Assembly (NCBI GenBank): GCA_037975125.1
Contig: CM075862.1
Location: 13,005,625-13,069,624 of the forward strand
Direction: 5' to 3'
Length of the DNA: 64,000 nt
DNA from: Latrodectus hesperus
Lineage: Eukaryota > Arthropoda > Arachnida > Araneae > Theridiidae
Positions 12,481 through 22,799 of the stretch are shown here, in pieces. The translations under genes were made by a program, and so were the position numbers. Below the pieces are notes generated by a model. That model saw nothing but the letters and a program-made list of their open reading frames with translations, searched no databases and was not told the DNA's origin. The stretch's first letter is position 1. Each line of letters starts with the position of its first letter.

Positions 12481-14284
12481 TTACACGCTTTGGTAACTTC
12501 GAGTTGTCGCCAAAAAACATTCCTATGATTGACAGGCCATGTTTAATTGCTAAATTGGCTTATTGTTTGAAAAGATTCCCCCGTGCAATAACCTTTCCTG
12601 CAAATGCTTTGCTAACATTTTCATTGTTTTTGTCGGGCTATTTCTTGCCGTGTCTTGTGCTATCGTTTTATTGTTCTTCACCAACAACTCGAGTGGGATG
12701 CTGTGTTATTAGTTCAGTGAATAAATATAACGCTTCTTAAATATGTTCTACTGGTGAATATACAAAATACAGGTTGATGGTCTTTTTAGTCTTTTTCATA
12801 GGAAGACTAAAATGTATTAAAAGTGATTAAGATCGTACTATGATGTCTTCAAAATGATGTTTCACACATTCGTTAAGGCTTGGCGAACATTACTTTGTTA
12901 TATTTTCTTTTGTTGCATTTTATATACTATTAAATATAACTTTTTTTTAAAAAAAGCCTGTGATATATCTCGTTGTGATAAGATTTGATCCACATGTTTA
13001 ACATTGATGAATGTTAATTTAGTTTGGTAAAAAGTTATTGGCCAAACGCTTGGTATCACCCGACGTGATATTTGGGAAATAACTCTGGAAAATTTGCAGT
13101 TGACATCTTTAATAGAAAGTTCGTAGAACGTTAGCTCAAATTCGTAGATCAGATTTGAATCTACAGACCTTTTAATATTTTATTCTAAAACATTTATTGT
13201 GTATTTTTAGCAGTGAATTAATGTCGAACTCATTGCGAAATAATTGCTGACTAGTATTAATAACATGTCGTAAATTTTCTATAAGCTAGAGTATGGAAGC
13301 TGTCATGGTTTTACTTCCGCGTTTGGCATGTGTAATTCCGTGAGCTAACGCCTCTTGCCTTTATCATGCTTTTATGCAATTTGCCTCTCTATTCGGAAAT
13401 TTCCTACTGCATCTGCAGTGGTTATGTTCCATTTTCGTTCCTGGAGAAAAAAGTACAAAAAATCTGTCATTTGATCTGCTTTTAGTTTGGTTGTCCTTGA
13501 TAACATACAAATGGAAACGTCGCATTTTGCTTTTTTAATATATATATATTTTTGTTTATATGTTACAAAATCGTACTTCACAACAAGCTAAACTGCAAAA
13601 TAATAAAGGAGTAACACATGTTAAAATACGCCTTATTTTAAGAAAAACAAGATTTTTGTATATATTTTTTATTTAAGGAAATTTATATTTCAATAAATGG
13701 ATGTGTAGTTAAAGATCTTTAAAAAAAAATTTCCAATTCGATATTCTGCATTATCAGTAAATCAATATATAGAATTAATTAACTTGTCACTGTATAATTT
13801 AGGCGGAGATTACTAAATGAAAAAAAACTATAGTCTTATATAATTATAAAGAGAAAATCAATGATTTCATAAAGTTTGAATAATAATGATTTTTTCAAAC
13901 ATGGGTGTTATATTATTTTTGAATCTTCAGTGTAAATTCGAGAAAAGCATAAAAATCGGGAATATTAGAAGTGTCAATATATTTGGGCATAAGTTCATCA
14001 AACCAAATAAAATAGAATTCGAGGATATATTTAACAATGTACTAAACAACTGGAATTCATGTATTCTGCTGCAGAAGTCTCATGTTAAACTGTGGCGAGA
14101 TTCAATCCTCTGACCTTTCGGTCTTGAATTCCACTGCTTAGTTTTTCGATTTTATGACATCTTTTATTGTGTATAAAATGTTCTTCGAAAAGCCATAACG
14201 TTGTATTTGTTACAGGAAACCGTATAACATCAGTAGCATTTCGCTATTTCATTATGTAAATATATAAGGAAACTATATAGCACT
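12481..14284. other. AT-rich noncoding stretch
   Basis: An 89-codon frame (12471-12740) has no recognisable domain. Bases 14070-14150 ('gattcaatcctctgacctt' and following) look like a weak minus-strand tRNA-type head, too degraded to assign. Confidence 0.5.
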
Positions 14285-14425
14285 TGGGTATATAGTTCAA
14301 CAGCTCTTTGGTTTGATTCCCACTTCGAGGATGGTTATTTATAATGGTTCAGAATCTACTTTAATCTATAGCCTTCGGTGAATTAATATTCTGTGGAAAA
14401 TGTCAAGTAACGAGAAAAATAAATA
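14285..14425 (+). mobile_element. SINE-A copy, diverged
   Basis: It carries 'gttcaacagctctttggttt', 'gattcccacttcgaggatgg', 'ggttcagaatctactttaa' and a rearranged tail. The A-box region is lost. Confidence 0.65.
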
Positions 14426-14844
14426 AGAAACTTTATCTTAAGAACATTTTAAAAGGAGTATTTTTTTATCTATTATTTTTTTAAAAATTTATTTTAACAA
14501 TGATTATGAAAAGAACCATCTTTAAAATTTGAAGTTGTGCATTTTGAATATAATTGTTTTTAACACTAACTTGATTTAATTAAAATTTCATTTGATGATG
14601 CAAGCAAGTTCAGCGTTTTCTAAACAAATCCTGCCAGTCCAGATATTTTATTTACACATTTGTTCATATTTCTTGTAGAATTCAATGAATCCTTGAGTTT
14701 TCGGTTAGCTTGTATGTTTCGCCTGTTCTTTCGCTGATGAAAAATTAAGAATAATTCTTGTTTCGATTTTTATGCAGTAACTTCACGTAGCAAACAAGTG
14801 TTTCTAAAGGCTTACCTTTTGACTATATGTTTCTCAAACATAAT

Positions 14845-15024
14845 TGCCAAGCTGGTAGTCGAATGGTTAACGTTCTCGCCTTAGGTTCAACAGTTCGTGG
14901 GCTCGAGACCAATCTCGCATATGGATTTTTGTAGTGGTTTGGAATCTCTGTTATCTCTACATTAAACTGTAGGACCTGGTCTAATTAATCCTCGTGTGCA
15001 AAAAGTGGTCGTTGAGATACAAAC
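14845..15024 (+). mobile_element. SINE-A copy, near full length
   Basis: It runs from 'gccaagctggtagtcgaatgg' (A-box region) through 'ttcaacagttcgtgggctcg' (mutated B-box), 'gtagtggtttggaat', 'ctggtctaattaatcctcg' and 'tgtgcaaaaagtgg' to 'gagatacaaac'. A short duplication lies in the middle ('tctctgttatctctac'). Confidence 0.85.
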
Positions 15025-16057
15025 ATTTCAATTTAAATATAAATTGAAATGTGTTTGATCTTTTGTTTGTTGCTCAATTTTCAGACATTTGACACTGTTT
15101 ACTTGGGACCCTAAATTAACATGGACTTTATGTCATTGGAGTAAAGGATTCGGCTAGTCGTGTGTCCTCTGTGCCACCAGGGGGTTATAGATGGTGACCA
15201 ACTTTGACATTGTTTTGAAGCTTCTTGAAGACTACTCTACGGAGGCTAATTTTTAACTCTTTTTGTGCTTCATCATTCCTTTATTGGGCTACTTGTCATC
15301 TAATGTCAGAGATAACGAAGATGGTAGCAAATAATTATTTAAAAAAAAAATTACCTTATTGTGAAAATTTCTATTTGCATATTTAAAGTGCAATTGTTCA
15401 GCGAGTGTTAGGCATCGCTTAATTCATATGAAAATAATTTAGAAAAAATATTTATTTTCTGAGAAAGAAAAACTTAATTTTTGGGAATAAGTTTCCTACA
15501 GAGTTCTCTAAGTATTCAGCAATTTAGTGTTACCTTGGATAATTTTCTTTAGAAATAAAGAATTAGTTCCTTCGGTTTCTATTTAAACCACGTGGTGAGT
15601 AATCTAGCACTTTAATTCGCGGCTCCAAGATTCTTGGAACATTCTCTGAAAATTGTGTTCCCTAAGGATTACTTATCAAGATCATTTACATATTGCGAAA
15701 TGGCGGGAAAATTCTGAAGTACCCAATCTGAGAAATGGGCAAATAGAAACATGACATCTATTGTTATGGTATTAACAAGGAGCTGCTATTGAACTTTAGG
15801 TATATCATTGAATTCCTATGTTCGATAACTGCTTCTTATAGTCAATATATTTTATTCGTTTTAACTTTTATAATTTATTTTAGGCAGTTATCATTGAATT
15901 TATTTTGCATTTAGTTTTCAGTTATTCATTTACAAAATTTTAACGTTGTTTGGGTTTTGAGAAAGAGATGTCAGTTAAAATCTAATTTTTGGCGCAGCTT
16001 GTCCTTTTTGGACGCCACAAAATCAAACAAACTACGTTTGATAACAGGTTGTCTTAC
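15025..16057. other. AT-rich noncoding stretch
   Basis: Contains a CTCF-like word at 15174-15185. It also contains an E2F-like TGGCGGGAAA at 15701-15710, which is an exact match to the GGCGGGAAA core and low in information by itself. There is no gene. Confidence 0.5.
15174..15185 (+). promoter_or_regulatory. CTCF-like motif (one mismatch)
   Basis: CCACCAGGGGGT matches the CTCF core CCASYAGRKGGC at 11 of 12 positions; the last base differs. A single motif match without occupancy data is weak evidence. Confidence 0.25.
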
Positions 16058-16136
16058 GCCTTTTTTAAATTTTCATTTGCCTTTTTTAAATTTTCATTGG
16101 CCTTTTTTTACATTTTCATTTGCCTTTTTTTCATTC
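16058..16136. repeat. 21-bp minisatellite, about 3.7 units
   Basis: Units 'gcctttttt' + 'aaattttcattt' start at 16058, 16079, 16100 and 16122, with small changes in the third and fourth. Because 21 is a multiple of three, it gives a seven-residue repeating peptide in one frame, but no gene is implied. Confidence 0.9.
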
Positions 16137-17190
16137 AATATTTGTATTGTACAATATTAGGTTTTAATTTATTGTTTTGTGTGGTTAAATTTTCACATGA
16201 TAGAAATAATACCCAATTTCACAAAATTTGTTTCCTATTTGTGAGACAATACATTTTTTTAATAACCTCAGCAAAAATGCACTTTAGAGCAAAACTTTTG
16301 TTTTTAACTTTTTTATTATGAATATTCAAAATGCAATTGTTGAAAAGAGATCAAATTGTCTTATTTCATTGACTTACTCCATTCAAGTAAACTTTAAGAC
16401 TACTAATAATTTTAAAATGCAATCGAACTTTACACAAATCTTAAACAAAAACAATCAAAAGTATTTATATTTTATAAAAGAATATTTAAAGATACACGAA
16501 TGGTTAGTCTAGGCAAACCAAAAGAAATCGCAGTTTTGCGATTCGCTCAAAGAGACGAATCTTTTGCGAAGTCGCTCCGATCTGAGCAAAGGAATATTTG
16601 TTTAAGGGCAGAAAAAAAAAAGAGTTCGTTTCTGGGAACGCGCTCTCATTACATGTCCAATCGCTGTGAATCAGAAAATTATCATGGACGGAAATCACAT
16701 TAACCAAGCTATTAAATACCCGTTCTGGGAATGACTGGGACTCTAGTTTCCATACCAATGTTCCAAAAATGTTATTTTTCTGTTCTTTCACTCCATTTGA
16801 CGAATCCACGTGAAGGCGATAAGTCTCCCAGAAATCAAAGTCAATGACTCGGGCCTGCTCGTCGTGGGAGATCCCGGCCTGACGAGTCGCCGCTGTTAGT
16901 CTTCGTCTGTTGAGCAGAAGCGGCCTGCTTCCGAAGTTCACGGGTTCTCGTCGCCAAGTTTCATTTATTCGGTTATCATTTGTTTGTTCCACTGTCTTTG
17001 TTTTCAGTTGACTAATTCAGTTGATAAAAGCTGCTAAATGCAGTTGCCTCGTGGCTTTGAACACAGTTATGGGGCGAAGTCGACGCCTGAGCTGGGACCT
17101 TTCTCTAAAAATTATCGTAACTCTCGAGCAGATAATCCCTAAAATCAACTGGATAGGGCCTTTAACTTCACTGTTGCTGTATCAGACATC
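16137..17190. other. Noncoding stretch with a GC-richer block at 16840-16960
   Basis: The longest open frame of the window (16504-16992, minus, 162 codons) lies here. Its first codon is GTG, not ATG. It shows no recognisable domain and no promoter or splice context, so I treat it as chance. Confidence 0.5.
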
Positions 17191-17345
17191 CTGCCGTGGT
17201 GGCCGAATAATTGCTGTAGGGCTTTTAACTCGGCAGTTCGGGGGTTCGAGTCCAAACTTAAATGTTTGTAGCAGTGCGGCTTAAACTGTAGGTCGGGGTC
17301 TAACAAGCTTTCGTGTACGAAAAATTACCTTTGTGAACAAGCCTC
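17191..17345 (+). mobile_element. SINE-A copy, diverged
   Basis: 'gtggccgaataattgctgt' is followed by 'cagttcgggggttcgagtcc' (B-box intact: ggttcgagtcc), 'aaatgtttgtagcagt', 'aaactgtaggtcggggtcta' and 'cgtgtacgaaaaattacc'. Confidence 0.8.
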
Positions 17346-17374
17346 TAGATATCGAACTTCTCAGAACGTTGTCT

Positions 17375-17697
17375 TTTCCCTCATAAAATTCAGTTTGTGA
17401 GTTCAGTTCCCATTTCGGGTGGCCGAGCTGGCAGCCGAATGGTTAGCGCTCTTGCCTTCGGTTCAACAGTTCGTGGGTTCGAATCCCACCTTGGGCGTGG
17501 ATGTTTGTAGTGGTTTGGAATTCACTTTAAACCATAGGTCCCAGTCTAATTAGCCCTCGTGTGCAAAAAATGACCTTTGAGCGACAAACAATCGCAATCC
17601 CATCTCGGGTGCGGTTGTTTGTTGTGTTTTGAAATCTACTTTATATCCGGTCAAACTAGCTCTTATGCGAGCAAAATGAACTTATTTCGACAAACCA
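17375..17697 (+). mobile_element. Older SINE-A copy split by a younger one
   Basis: The left part (about 17375-17421) reads 'cagtttgtgagttcagttcc' and on to 'catttcgggtg', equivalent to the B-box region. The right part (17612-17697) resumes exactly there with 'cggttgtttgttgtgttttg' and continues to 'gcaaaatgaac...gacaaac'. The interruption is the SINE-A at 17422-17597. Confidence 0.8.
17422..17597 (+). mobile_element. SINE-A reference copy, full length (176 bp)
   Basis: This is one of the two cleanest copies. It starts 'gccgagctggcagccgaatgg', has the A-box-like TGGCAGCCGAATGG and an exact B-box GGTTCGAATCC, and then a non-tRNA body ('gtggatgtttgtagtgg', 'tcccagtctaattagccctc') ending 'gagcgacaaacaa'. 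It is flanked by a 14-bp direct repeat with one mismatch (17408-17421 and 17598-17611). The tRNA-like head with internal pol III promoter boxes identifies it as a tRNA-derived SINE. Such elements encode no protein and depend on a LINE for movement. Confidence 0.92.
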
Positions 17698-17732
17698 GGG
17701 TTCTCAATGGATATTTTCATAATATTTGTGCC

Positions 17733-18145
17733 CATAACATTGGCAGCAGAACGGTTAGGTCTCAGGGCATGGGCTCAACTGTCCACGGGTTCTGTTGCCT
17801 GGTGATGGATGTTTGTGGTAATTCGGAATCCTCTTGTTATTGTTGTGGGGTGCGCTTCTCCAATTTTCCAACTGAGCCATGTTTTGGTGTGTAGTCCGAC
17901 TTCCTCAGTACACACATGCCATAGGTACCCGTTTATAGGGTGGGCAACCACTCACAATCCATTCATACAAGGAAAGGACTAAGACAGGAATGAGAGAGAG
18001 AAAGTACATCCATGCCCCAACTGGGAATCCAACCCAAGACCTCCTTATCCGCAGTCAGGAACTTTGACCACTAGAGAGGATGAGAGTGAGAGTGTTTGTG
18101 TCCCAAAAATGACCGTTTGAATAGAAACAAATCAAACCATGATAA
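17733..18145 (+). mobile_element. SINE-A copy split by a SINE-B insertion
   Basis: The 5' part, 'ttggcagcagaacggttagg' to 'attcggaatcc', ends at about 17829. The 3' tail resumes after 18086 as 'tgtgtcccaaaaatgaccg' to 'aaacaaatcaaacc'. Roughly 30 bp of the middle ('actttaagccgtaggtcc' region) are not found on either side. The insert is the minus-strand SINE-B at 17830-18085. Confidence 0.75.
17830..18085 (-). mobile_element. SINE-B copy nested in SINE-A
   Basis: Its reverse complement is collinear with the SINE-B at 38505: 'cctgactgcggata', a B-box relic 'gggttggattccc', 'gggcatggatgtactttctc', 'accctataaacgggtaccta' and 'tgtactgag', ending in an AAC/AAT-rich tail (plus strand 'ttgttattgttg'). 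Confidence 0.88.
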
Positions 18146-18419
18146 CATTCCTTTAAATAACACTCTGATGCGATGTTGAATTTTTAGAAATCACTTAATC
18201 TCTTCAGTCTTGACATTTTGTCCGTCTATAAGCTTTCAATAATAGATATTTTTCAACATAATATTTCATGAATAATAAATATAGTCTTTTTTTTTTTTTA
18301 CGAGGATTTTATTAATTTTCGGCTTTTCAAGCGTAGTTACACAGCTGTATGGACGATTTATAATTCTTATTTTAAAGTAGATTTAATTATAGTATAATGG
18401 CGTTAATATACAATTTTAT
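18146..18419. other. AT-rich noncoding stretch
   Basis: It holds a poly-T run near 18287 and nothing else recognisable. Confidence 0.6.
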
Positions 18420-18730
18420 TTTCTGTTAAGTGATTGCCGCGCACTTCCGAATTCGGTGCTTACCATTTCAGATTCCCTCCTCTGTTTGCATATCTTGTGC
18501 GCTCGGTGAGGAAAGAACCTAATCGGAAGCACCCTCCCCGATTCCAAATGATGCTGTAGAGTTTTATTTCCATCGGATTTAGAGTGAATTGGGAGCGAAA
18601 AGACCACCTGCTTAGATCTCCGTATCAAACGATTTCGCTCTCCAGTCATTTGCAATTCAAACAAAGCCTTGGGAAGAAGCTTTGTTTCCCCCCCACACCT
18701 TTCTCACCTCCTTTACCCTTTTTGAGGTAC
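18420..18730. promoter_or_regulatory. GC-richer islet, candidate cis-regulatory element
   Basis: The block from 'gattgccgcgcacttccg' to 'ccccccacacc' contains 'tttgcatat' (POU/octamer-like) and 'agaccacctg' (E-box). Short frames on both strands (18416-18664 minus, 18584-18793 plus) have no recognisable domain. Confidence 0.3.
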
Positions 18731-19124
18731 CGAAATTGGCACTTTTTAATTAAAGAGCTTTCACACAATCTGCCATTCGTCTTTCTTTTGTAATTTCATT
18801 GCTTTTTTGCATAGGTTTTCGTTAGTGGGATTCGTAGATATTCATATAGTTTTTAGTTTCCTCTGGAAACTGAATGTTTGGCTTTTTACCATAAACTCCT
18901 ATTTAATTTTACTCCCTTTTTTTCTTGTGTCTTTCTGGATATTGATATTCATAGAGATGGAAATTGTTAGAGGATACGTATTTGATAATTTTTTTCAATG
19001 AGGTTTTGTACAAGATAAGTTTTAGTGGTGAGAATAACAATTGTAAATAGTTTATACCTATGATGAGGTATACATTTGTAAACTTTATGTGTCTTGAATA
19101 TCAATACTTTATTCAACGTGAAGT
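18731..19124. other. AT-rich noncoding stretch
   Basis: A 64-codon hydrophobic frame (18807-19001) is composition-driven. Nothing else is recognised. Confidence 0.55.
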
Positions 19125-19396
19125 CACATTACTATGAACATCTTCTTTAGTGGTACCAATGTGTGGTAGACATCTGTTGCTGTTCTATGATGTTGAAGAA
19201 TATGTTCACATCTTTTATACATGAGTGTGGTGGATGTAAAAGATTTGAAAACATCCTCCATTGTTATGTTGGATATGAAGAATTTGAATATATTCTCGTT
19301 ACTTTGTTGGGTATGAAATGTTTGGACAAATCCCTCATGTATTGGGTTTTTAAAGGGTCTGAATGTATTTTTCATTGTACTATGCGAAATCTATGA
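19125..19396. repeat. Degenerate ~39-bp minisatellite, about six units
   Basis: The motif 'ttggatatgaagaatttgaa' recurs every 38-43 bp (for example about 19231, 19270 and 19308). The period is close to 13 codons, so both strands stay open (19163-19396 plus, 19124-19375 minus) with 13-residue quasi-repeats. The minus-strand reading has a recurrent [EN]-x-[IV]-F-K-x-F pattern. Indels between some units and the lack of any flanking gene structure argue against coding. Confidence 0.6.
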
Positions 19397-19518
19397 TTTA
19401 AAACGATAAAGCATTCTTGTGGATGTTCCCCTTATGAACAGCATTTCAGAAATAATTTGTGAGCAACACTCTTGTGAATGGAGAAATGCTGCTTTACTGA
19501 AGGGGTAACTCAATGTAA

Positions 19519-19803
19519 TGGGTGTTGTTGTTGCACCAGCATGCTTCCCTGTACCCTGAGATGAGTTCTACCAGGAAGGTGGAAGACTGCATCATTTAGA
19601 AGCAGGGATCAAGCAGAAGGTGACCAGTACTTGATCTGCCACCTCCTAGAGTATTTTACTTGGAAGATGTTGCCCCCACCACATATTTAACGTGCTGCAG
19701 ACACCATTAGAAAACACGACGCGTATTCGGTTGGGTTGGGATTCAAACTCCCCACCTTCCAATAACGAGAACGACGCTCTGATCAACCAGACCACCGTGG
19801 CCT
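19519..19803 (-). mobile_element. SINE-C copy, near full length
   Basis: Read in reverse, the tRNA-like head is 'ggtggtctggttgatcagag' (A-box region) with B-box 'gagtttgaatccc'. It is followed by 'acgcgtcgtgttttctaatg', 'cacgttaaatatgtggtg', 'cttccaagtaaaata', and the 3' blocks 'gtagaactcatctcagg' and 'tacagggaagcatgctgg', ending in a CAA-rich tail. Confidence 0.88.
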
Positions 19804-19899
19804 CTTGCAACTAGCGTAGAAGGCGATTGTCAGTGCATGGCAGCGTGTCGATTGAACGACATAAGCGGAGGAAGTAAACCAGAGGAACTAAAAGACGTG

Positions 19900-20070
19900 T
19901 ATTGCCAAGCTAGTGGTTGCGCAGCTCGCACTCAAGCCTTCAGTTGAACAGTTCTTTCATTCTGTTTTCCCTTGCATGAATTTTTGTAGTGGCTACTTTG
20001 AACCATAGGTCTGCCAAGAAGGGTCTATGTAGATGATGTCTAAAAGGCGATTGTTGAGTGACAAAAACCT
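19900..20070 (+). mobile_element. SINE-A copy, diverged
   Basis: 'attgccaagctagtggttgc' (head), 'agccttcagttgaacagttc', a destroyed B-box, 'tttttgtagtggctactttg', 'aaccataggtctgcc' and the tail 'ttgttgagtgacaaaaacc'. Confidence 0.75.
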
Positions 20071-20177
20071 TAAATGTGTCTTTGACTACAAACTGTCTTT
20101 TACATTGATCTCTGTTACAGATGGAGTTCCAAACAATTTATGTTTAGAAATATTTGCTAATGGCGATAAAAATCTAT

Positions 20178-20437
20178 GGCCTGATAGCTCAAATGTCGGC
20201 CAAGGCCTACTGTGACACTGTTTTATTGGGCCGGGGGCCCTGGCATGTCAAGCATATGTCCTGTTTAGGTGATCAGCCTAACGCGAAACTCCCACTGTTT
20301 AGTTCCCAAGCATGCTTGGTACTCAGGTTTATCGAGCTAATGAGGGGATGAGAAGCTGAGTCGACTTCGCCCTGTCTGAGGATCGAACCTCTGACCCATG
20401 TCTTGGGAGCTCGAATTGCTAGCACTAAGCCATCGGG
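20178..20437 (-). mobile_element. SINE-D copy, full-length candidate
   Basis: Read in reverse, it starts 'cccgatggcttagtgctagc' (A-box region) and has 'agaggttcgatcctc' (B-box) about 50 bp further on. It then continues through 'gtcgactcagcttctcatcc'. The body 'cagcctaacgcgaaac' and 'agttcccaagcatgcttggt' is shared with 57000-57150. This defines a fourth tRNA-derived family. Confidence 0.75.
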
Positions 20438-20789
20438 TTTCATTTATTTACATATCGGAGTTATTTTATATTTTTGCAGACTAGTTTTAATTTAAAGTGG
20501 TTGGTGTAAACAGAATTTGGAAAATTTTATGTCTATTTTATTTAGAGCATATGTCATATTGTGGTAGGTTGATTTTTTTTTTGTTTTTTTTTGTGCAGTG
20601 AAATTTGTCAGTCATGAATGCTTCGAATTGGATTTTTTGTATACTTGTATTTAGCATATTGTTTTGTAATTCATTCTAAATCAACTTCAGTCATATTTTT
20701 TTCCCGATGCTAAACGGTTGATTTAAAAATGATGTTCCAACGATTGTTGTTAAGTTATTTGGGCTTTGGGGTGCAGTTAGGAAATATAC
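20438..20789. other. AT-rich noncoding stretch
   Basis: T-rich runs near 20572-20592 and nothing recognisable. Confidence 0.6.
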
Positions 20790-21180
20790 AGGGTTGTCGA
20801 AGCGTCCGATCACGTCTTCTTAGCCTCCGTCTCATCGCTGCATTATTCTAATATGGATCTCGTCTTTAGCAGGAAAAAAAAAATTATCGAAAACAAGCTT
20901 TGCGGGAATTTGGAGACTTTATACTCCCTCCGAAAAGCGGTGTGATGGGAATTTCGAATTTATGATAGGGAAAAAGGGATTATAATCGGAAGCCCTTTTT
21001 ACAGTTTTGCAGAACTTTCTCCCCACCGCGTCCCCCTCCCGCAGGGATTTTCTCTCTCGAAATTCCCAATCGAGTCCCTGCGATTTTCTTTCCCTTCAAG
21101 TATGTGCCGTGAATGATGTCGAGTCCTGTATTCGGAAGGAGTTGAATTCCTCAGTTCTGTTCCTCCTCCCCCGCATTTTT
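20790..21180. other. GC-richer islet
   Basis: Includes C-rich and polypyrimidine stretches ('ctccccaccgcgtccccctc' near 21019) and several CpGs. There is no convincing frame. Possibly regulatory. Confidence 0.3.
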
Positions 21181-21378
21181 ACCCTGTGACACCTCATATT
21201 GATGAGTGTGAGGTGGTCTGCAATTGCAGGGATGCTAATTTTTGATCACGTGACACTTATTATTGATCTTTCATCCCTTGATCCCGAGAAAATGGATGCT
21301 TTTTACATTTTTCGATTAAAAAATCATAACTGTGTTTTTTATGCGTTGCTCTAAGTTTTATCACTGTAAACCTCACTG

Positions 21379-21550
21379 AGCTTGATGCTGGATCATGGGG
21401 CTCTTCCGGCTTTCAGTTCTACGGCTCTTGGGTTCGAATCACACTTCAGGTTAGATATTTTTAGTGGCTCCGAATCCACTTTTAAACTTAGTACGTTCCG
21501 GTGTAAATCAACCTTTGTGTGCCAGAAATGTCCGTTGAAAGAAGAACAAA
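21379..21550 (+). mobile_element. SINE-A copy, diverged
   Basis: 'gagcttgatgctggatcatgg' (head), an intact B-box in 'tgggttcgaatcaca', 'ttttagtggctccgaatcca', 'tgtaaatcaacctttgtgtg' and 'aaatgtccgttgaaaga'. It ends about 50 bp upstream of the CpG island. Confidence 0.78.
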
Positions 21551-21599
21551 ATATAAATTTCAACGGCAACTTCGGAAATTTTCATTATGCAGTTGTTTA

Positions 21600-21800
21600 T
21601 CCTGTGCAGGAGGTCAGAAGCACCCGGTGGGGTCGGCCGCTGCCGTCGGGGGATTTCGGCCGCGAATCCCCGCTGCGCCGCCGCTCTGGTTGCCTTCGCC
21701 ACGGCCGACCGGCGTCCTGCTGCGGCGAGCCCCTTTCTCTTCTTCGCTGCTTGCTCTCCCTCGCCCTCCCACGCGTGCGCCTTTTCCAGATTTTTGGCGC
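21600..21800. promoter_or_regulatory. Compact CpG island
   Basis: By hand I count about 27 CpG dinucleotides in about 210 bp, in a block with roughly two-thirds G+C inside AT-rich DNA. All three plus frames and one minus frame stay open across it, as GC-rich sequence tends to do. None of the peptides is recognisable. A splice-acceptor-like 'ttatcctgtgcag' precedes it at about 21598-21610. It could be an unmethylated promoter of an unannotated transcript, a noncoding exon, or a GC-rich regulatory element. Confidence 0.5.
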
Positions 21801-22480
21801 GAATTTTGACGACCTCACTAAAACTTTTCTGGACTTATAAATACCGAGCAACGTTAACTGGGGGTTGATGGAAGGGTTTTCCACCGTCTTTGTTTGATGT
21901 TTACTACTAGGGTCGAGTGGTTTCAAGCAAAAGTGAGACAAGTATTGGACTAATGTATATTTTTTTAGAGTTGCTTTTTAAGGTTAAAATGATGCGTTTT
22001 AATTTAGTTCTTCATTTTAATTTGCTTCTATGTATTTTGAATACTAAGCTGCCAAACGATGATTTCCGAGGTATCGGATACTACACCCTGAGTTCGAATC
22101 AAGCAGGAACACAAAAGGGAGAAAAATAATGCAATATAATAAGTTAATTATTTTATTGATTGTTAATGCTTAAATTTTCATGTAATGTGAATCTACATCA
22201 AACTACTCAATTTAAATTATTTGTATGGACAATAATTATAAATATATTTAATAGTAAACTCTCTCTTCTTTTTAGGCCACTTATTTGCAATGTTGTCAAT
22301 AAGACTTAAACAATTTTTGTTTCTGAATTAATTTTAACAATATTAAGAATAAAATTTTCTTGAAGTTTTAGACATTGTTGATAATTTTTTACCATACAAT
22401 GATTAACAAAACAAATAATTCGTTGCTTTGAAAGAAAAAACTCATTTTTTTTTATCAAATTTTGCAATTTGATTTTTTTG
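21801..22480. other. AT-rich noncoding stretch
   Basis: No gene. Bases 22080-22125 ('cctgagttcgaatcaagc') contain an isolated B-box-like word without a family match. Confidence 0.5.
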
Positions 22481-22640
22481 TAGAGAGCAGCCGAATTTGT
22501 AGCAGTCTCTTTCCTTCGGTTCTCCATTCGGATCTTACCCCGGACTTAGAAGATAGTAAATTTACTTTGAACTGTTATTCTTTGTCAAATTAGATTTCGT
22601 GTACAAAGATACCCCTTGAGTGACAGATAAACAAATAATA
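22481..22640 (+). mobile_element. SINE-A copy, diverged
   Basis: 'gagagcagccgaatttgtag' (A-box region), 'ttccttcggttctccattcg', B-box lost, 'aatttactttgaactgtta', 'tcaaattagatttcgtgta' and 'cccttgagtgacagataaac'. Confidence 0.72.
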
Positions 22641-22799
22641 TATTTTTGTTAATAAGATTCTTGTTAAATAAATTATTTGATTCATCAGCTTGCCACATTT
22701 TTGTTGGCCAAAGATCACCAGTCGAAAGGAATCGTCTGCGAGATCTGAATGCTGTATCGTTTTCAGGTTTGATCGATAATACTTCTCGCTTCTCAAAGA

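Noticed and set aside
16504..16992. Longest open frame of the window (162 codons, minus strand) as a gene
   Set aside because: It begins with GTG, no domain is recognisable, no splice or promoter context is visible, and the length is reachable by chance in a GC-richer patch.
17422..17500. Functional tRNA gene from the A- and B-box sequence
   Set aside because: The sequence cannot form a complete cloverleaf with a proper acceptor stem, and it is followed by the SINE body seen in many copies.
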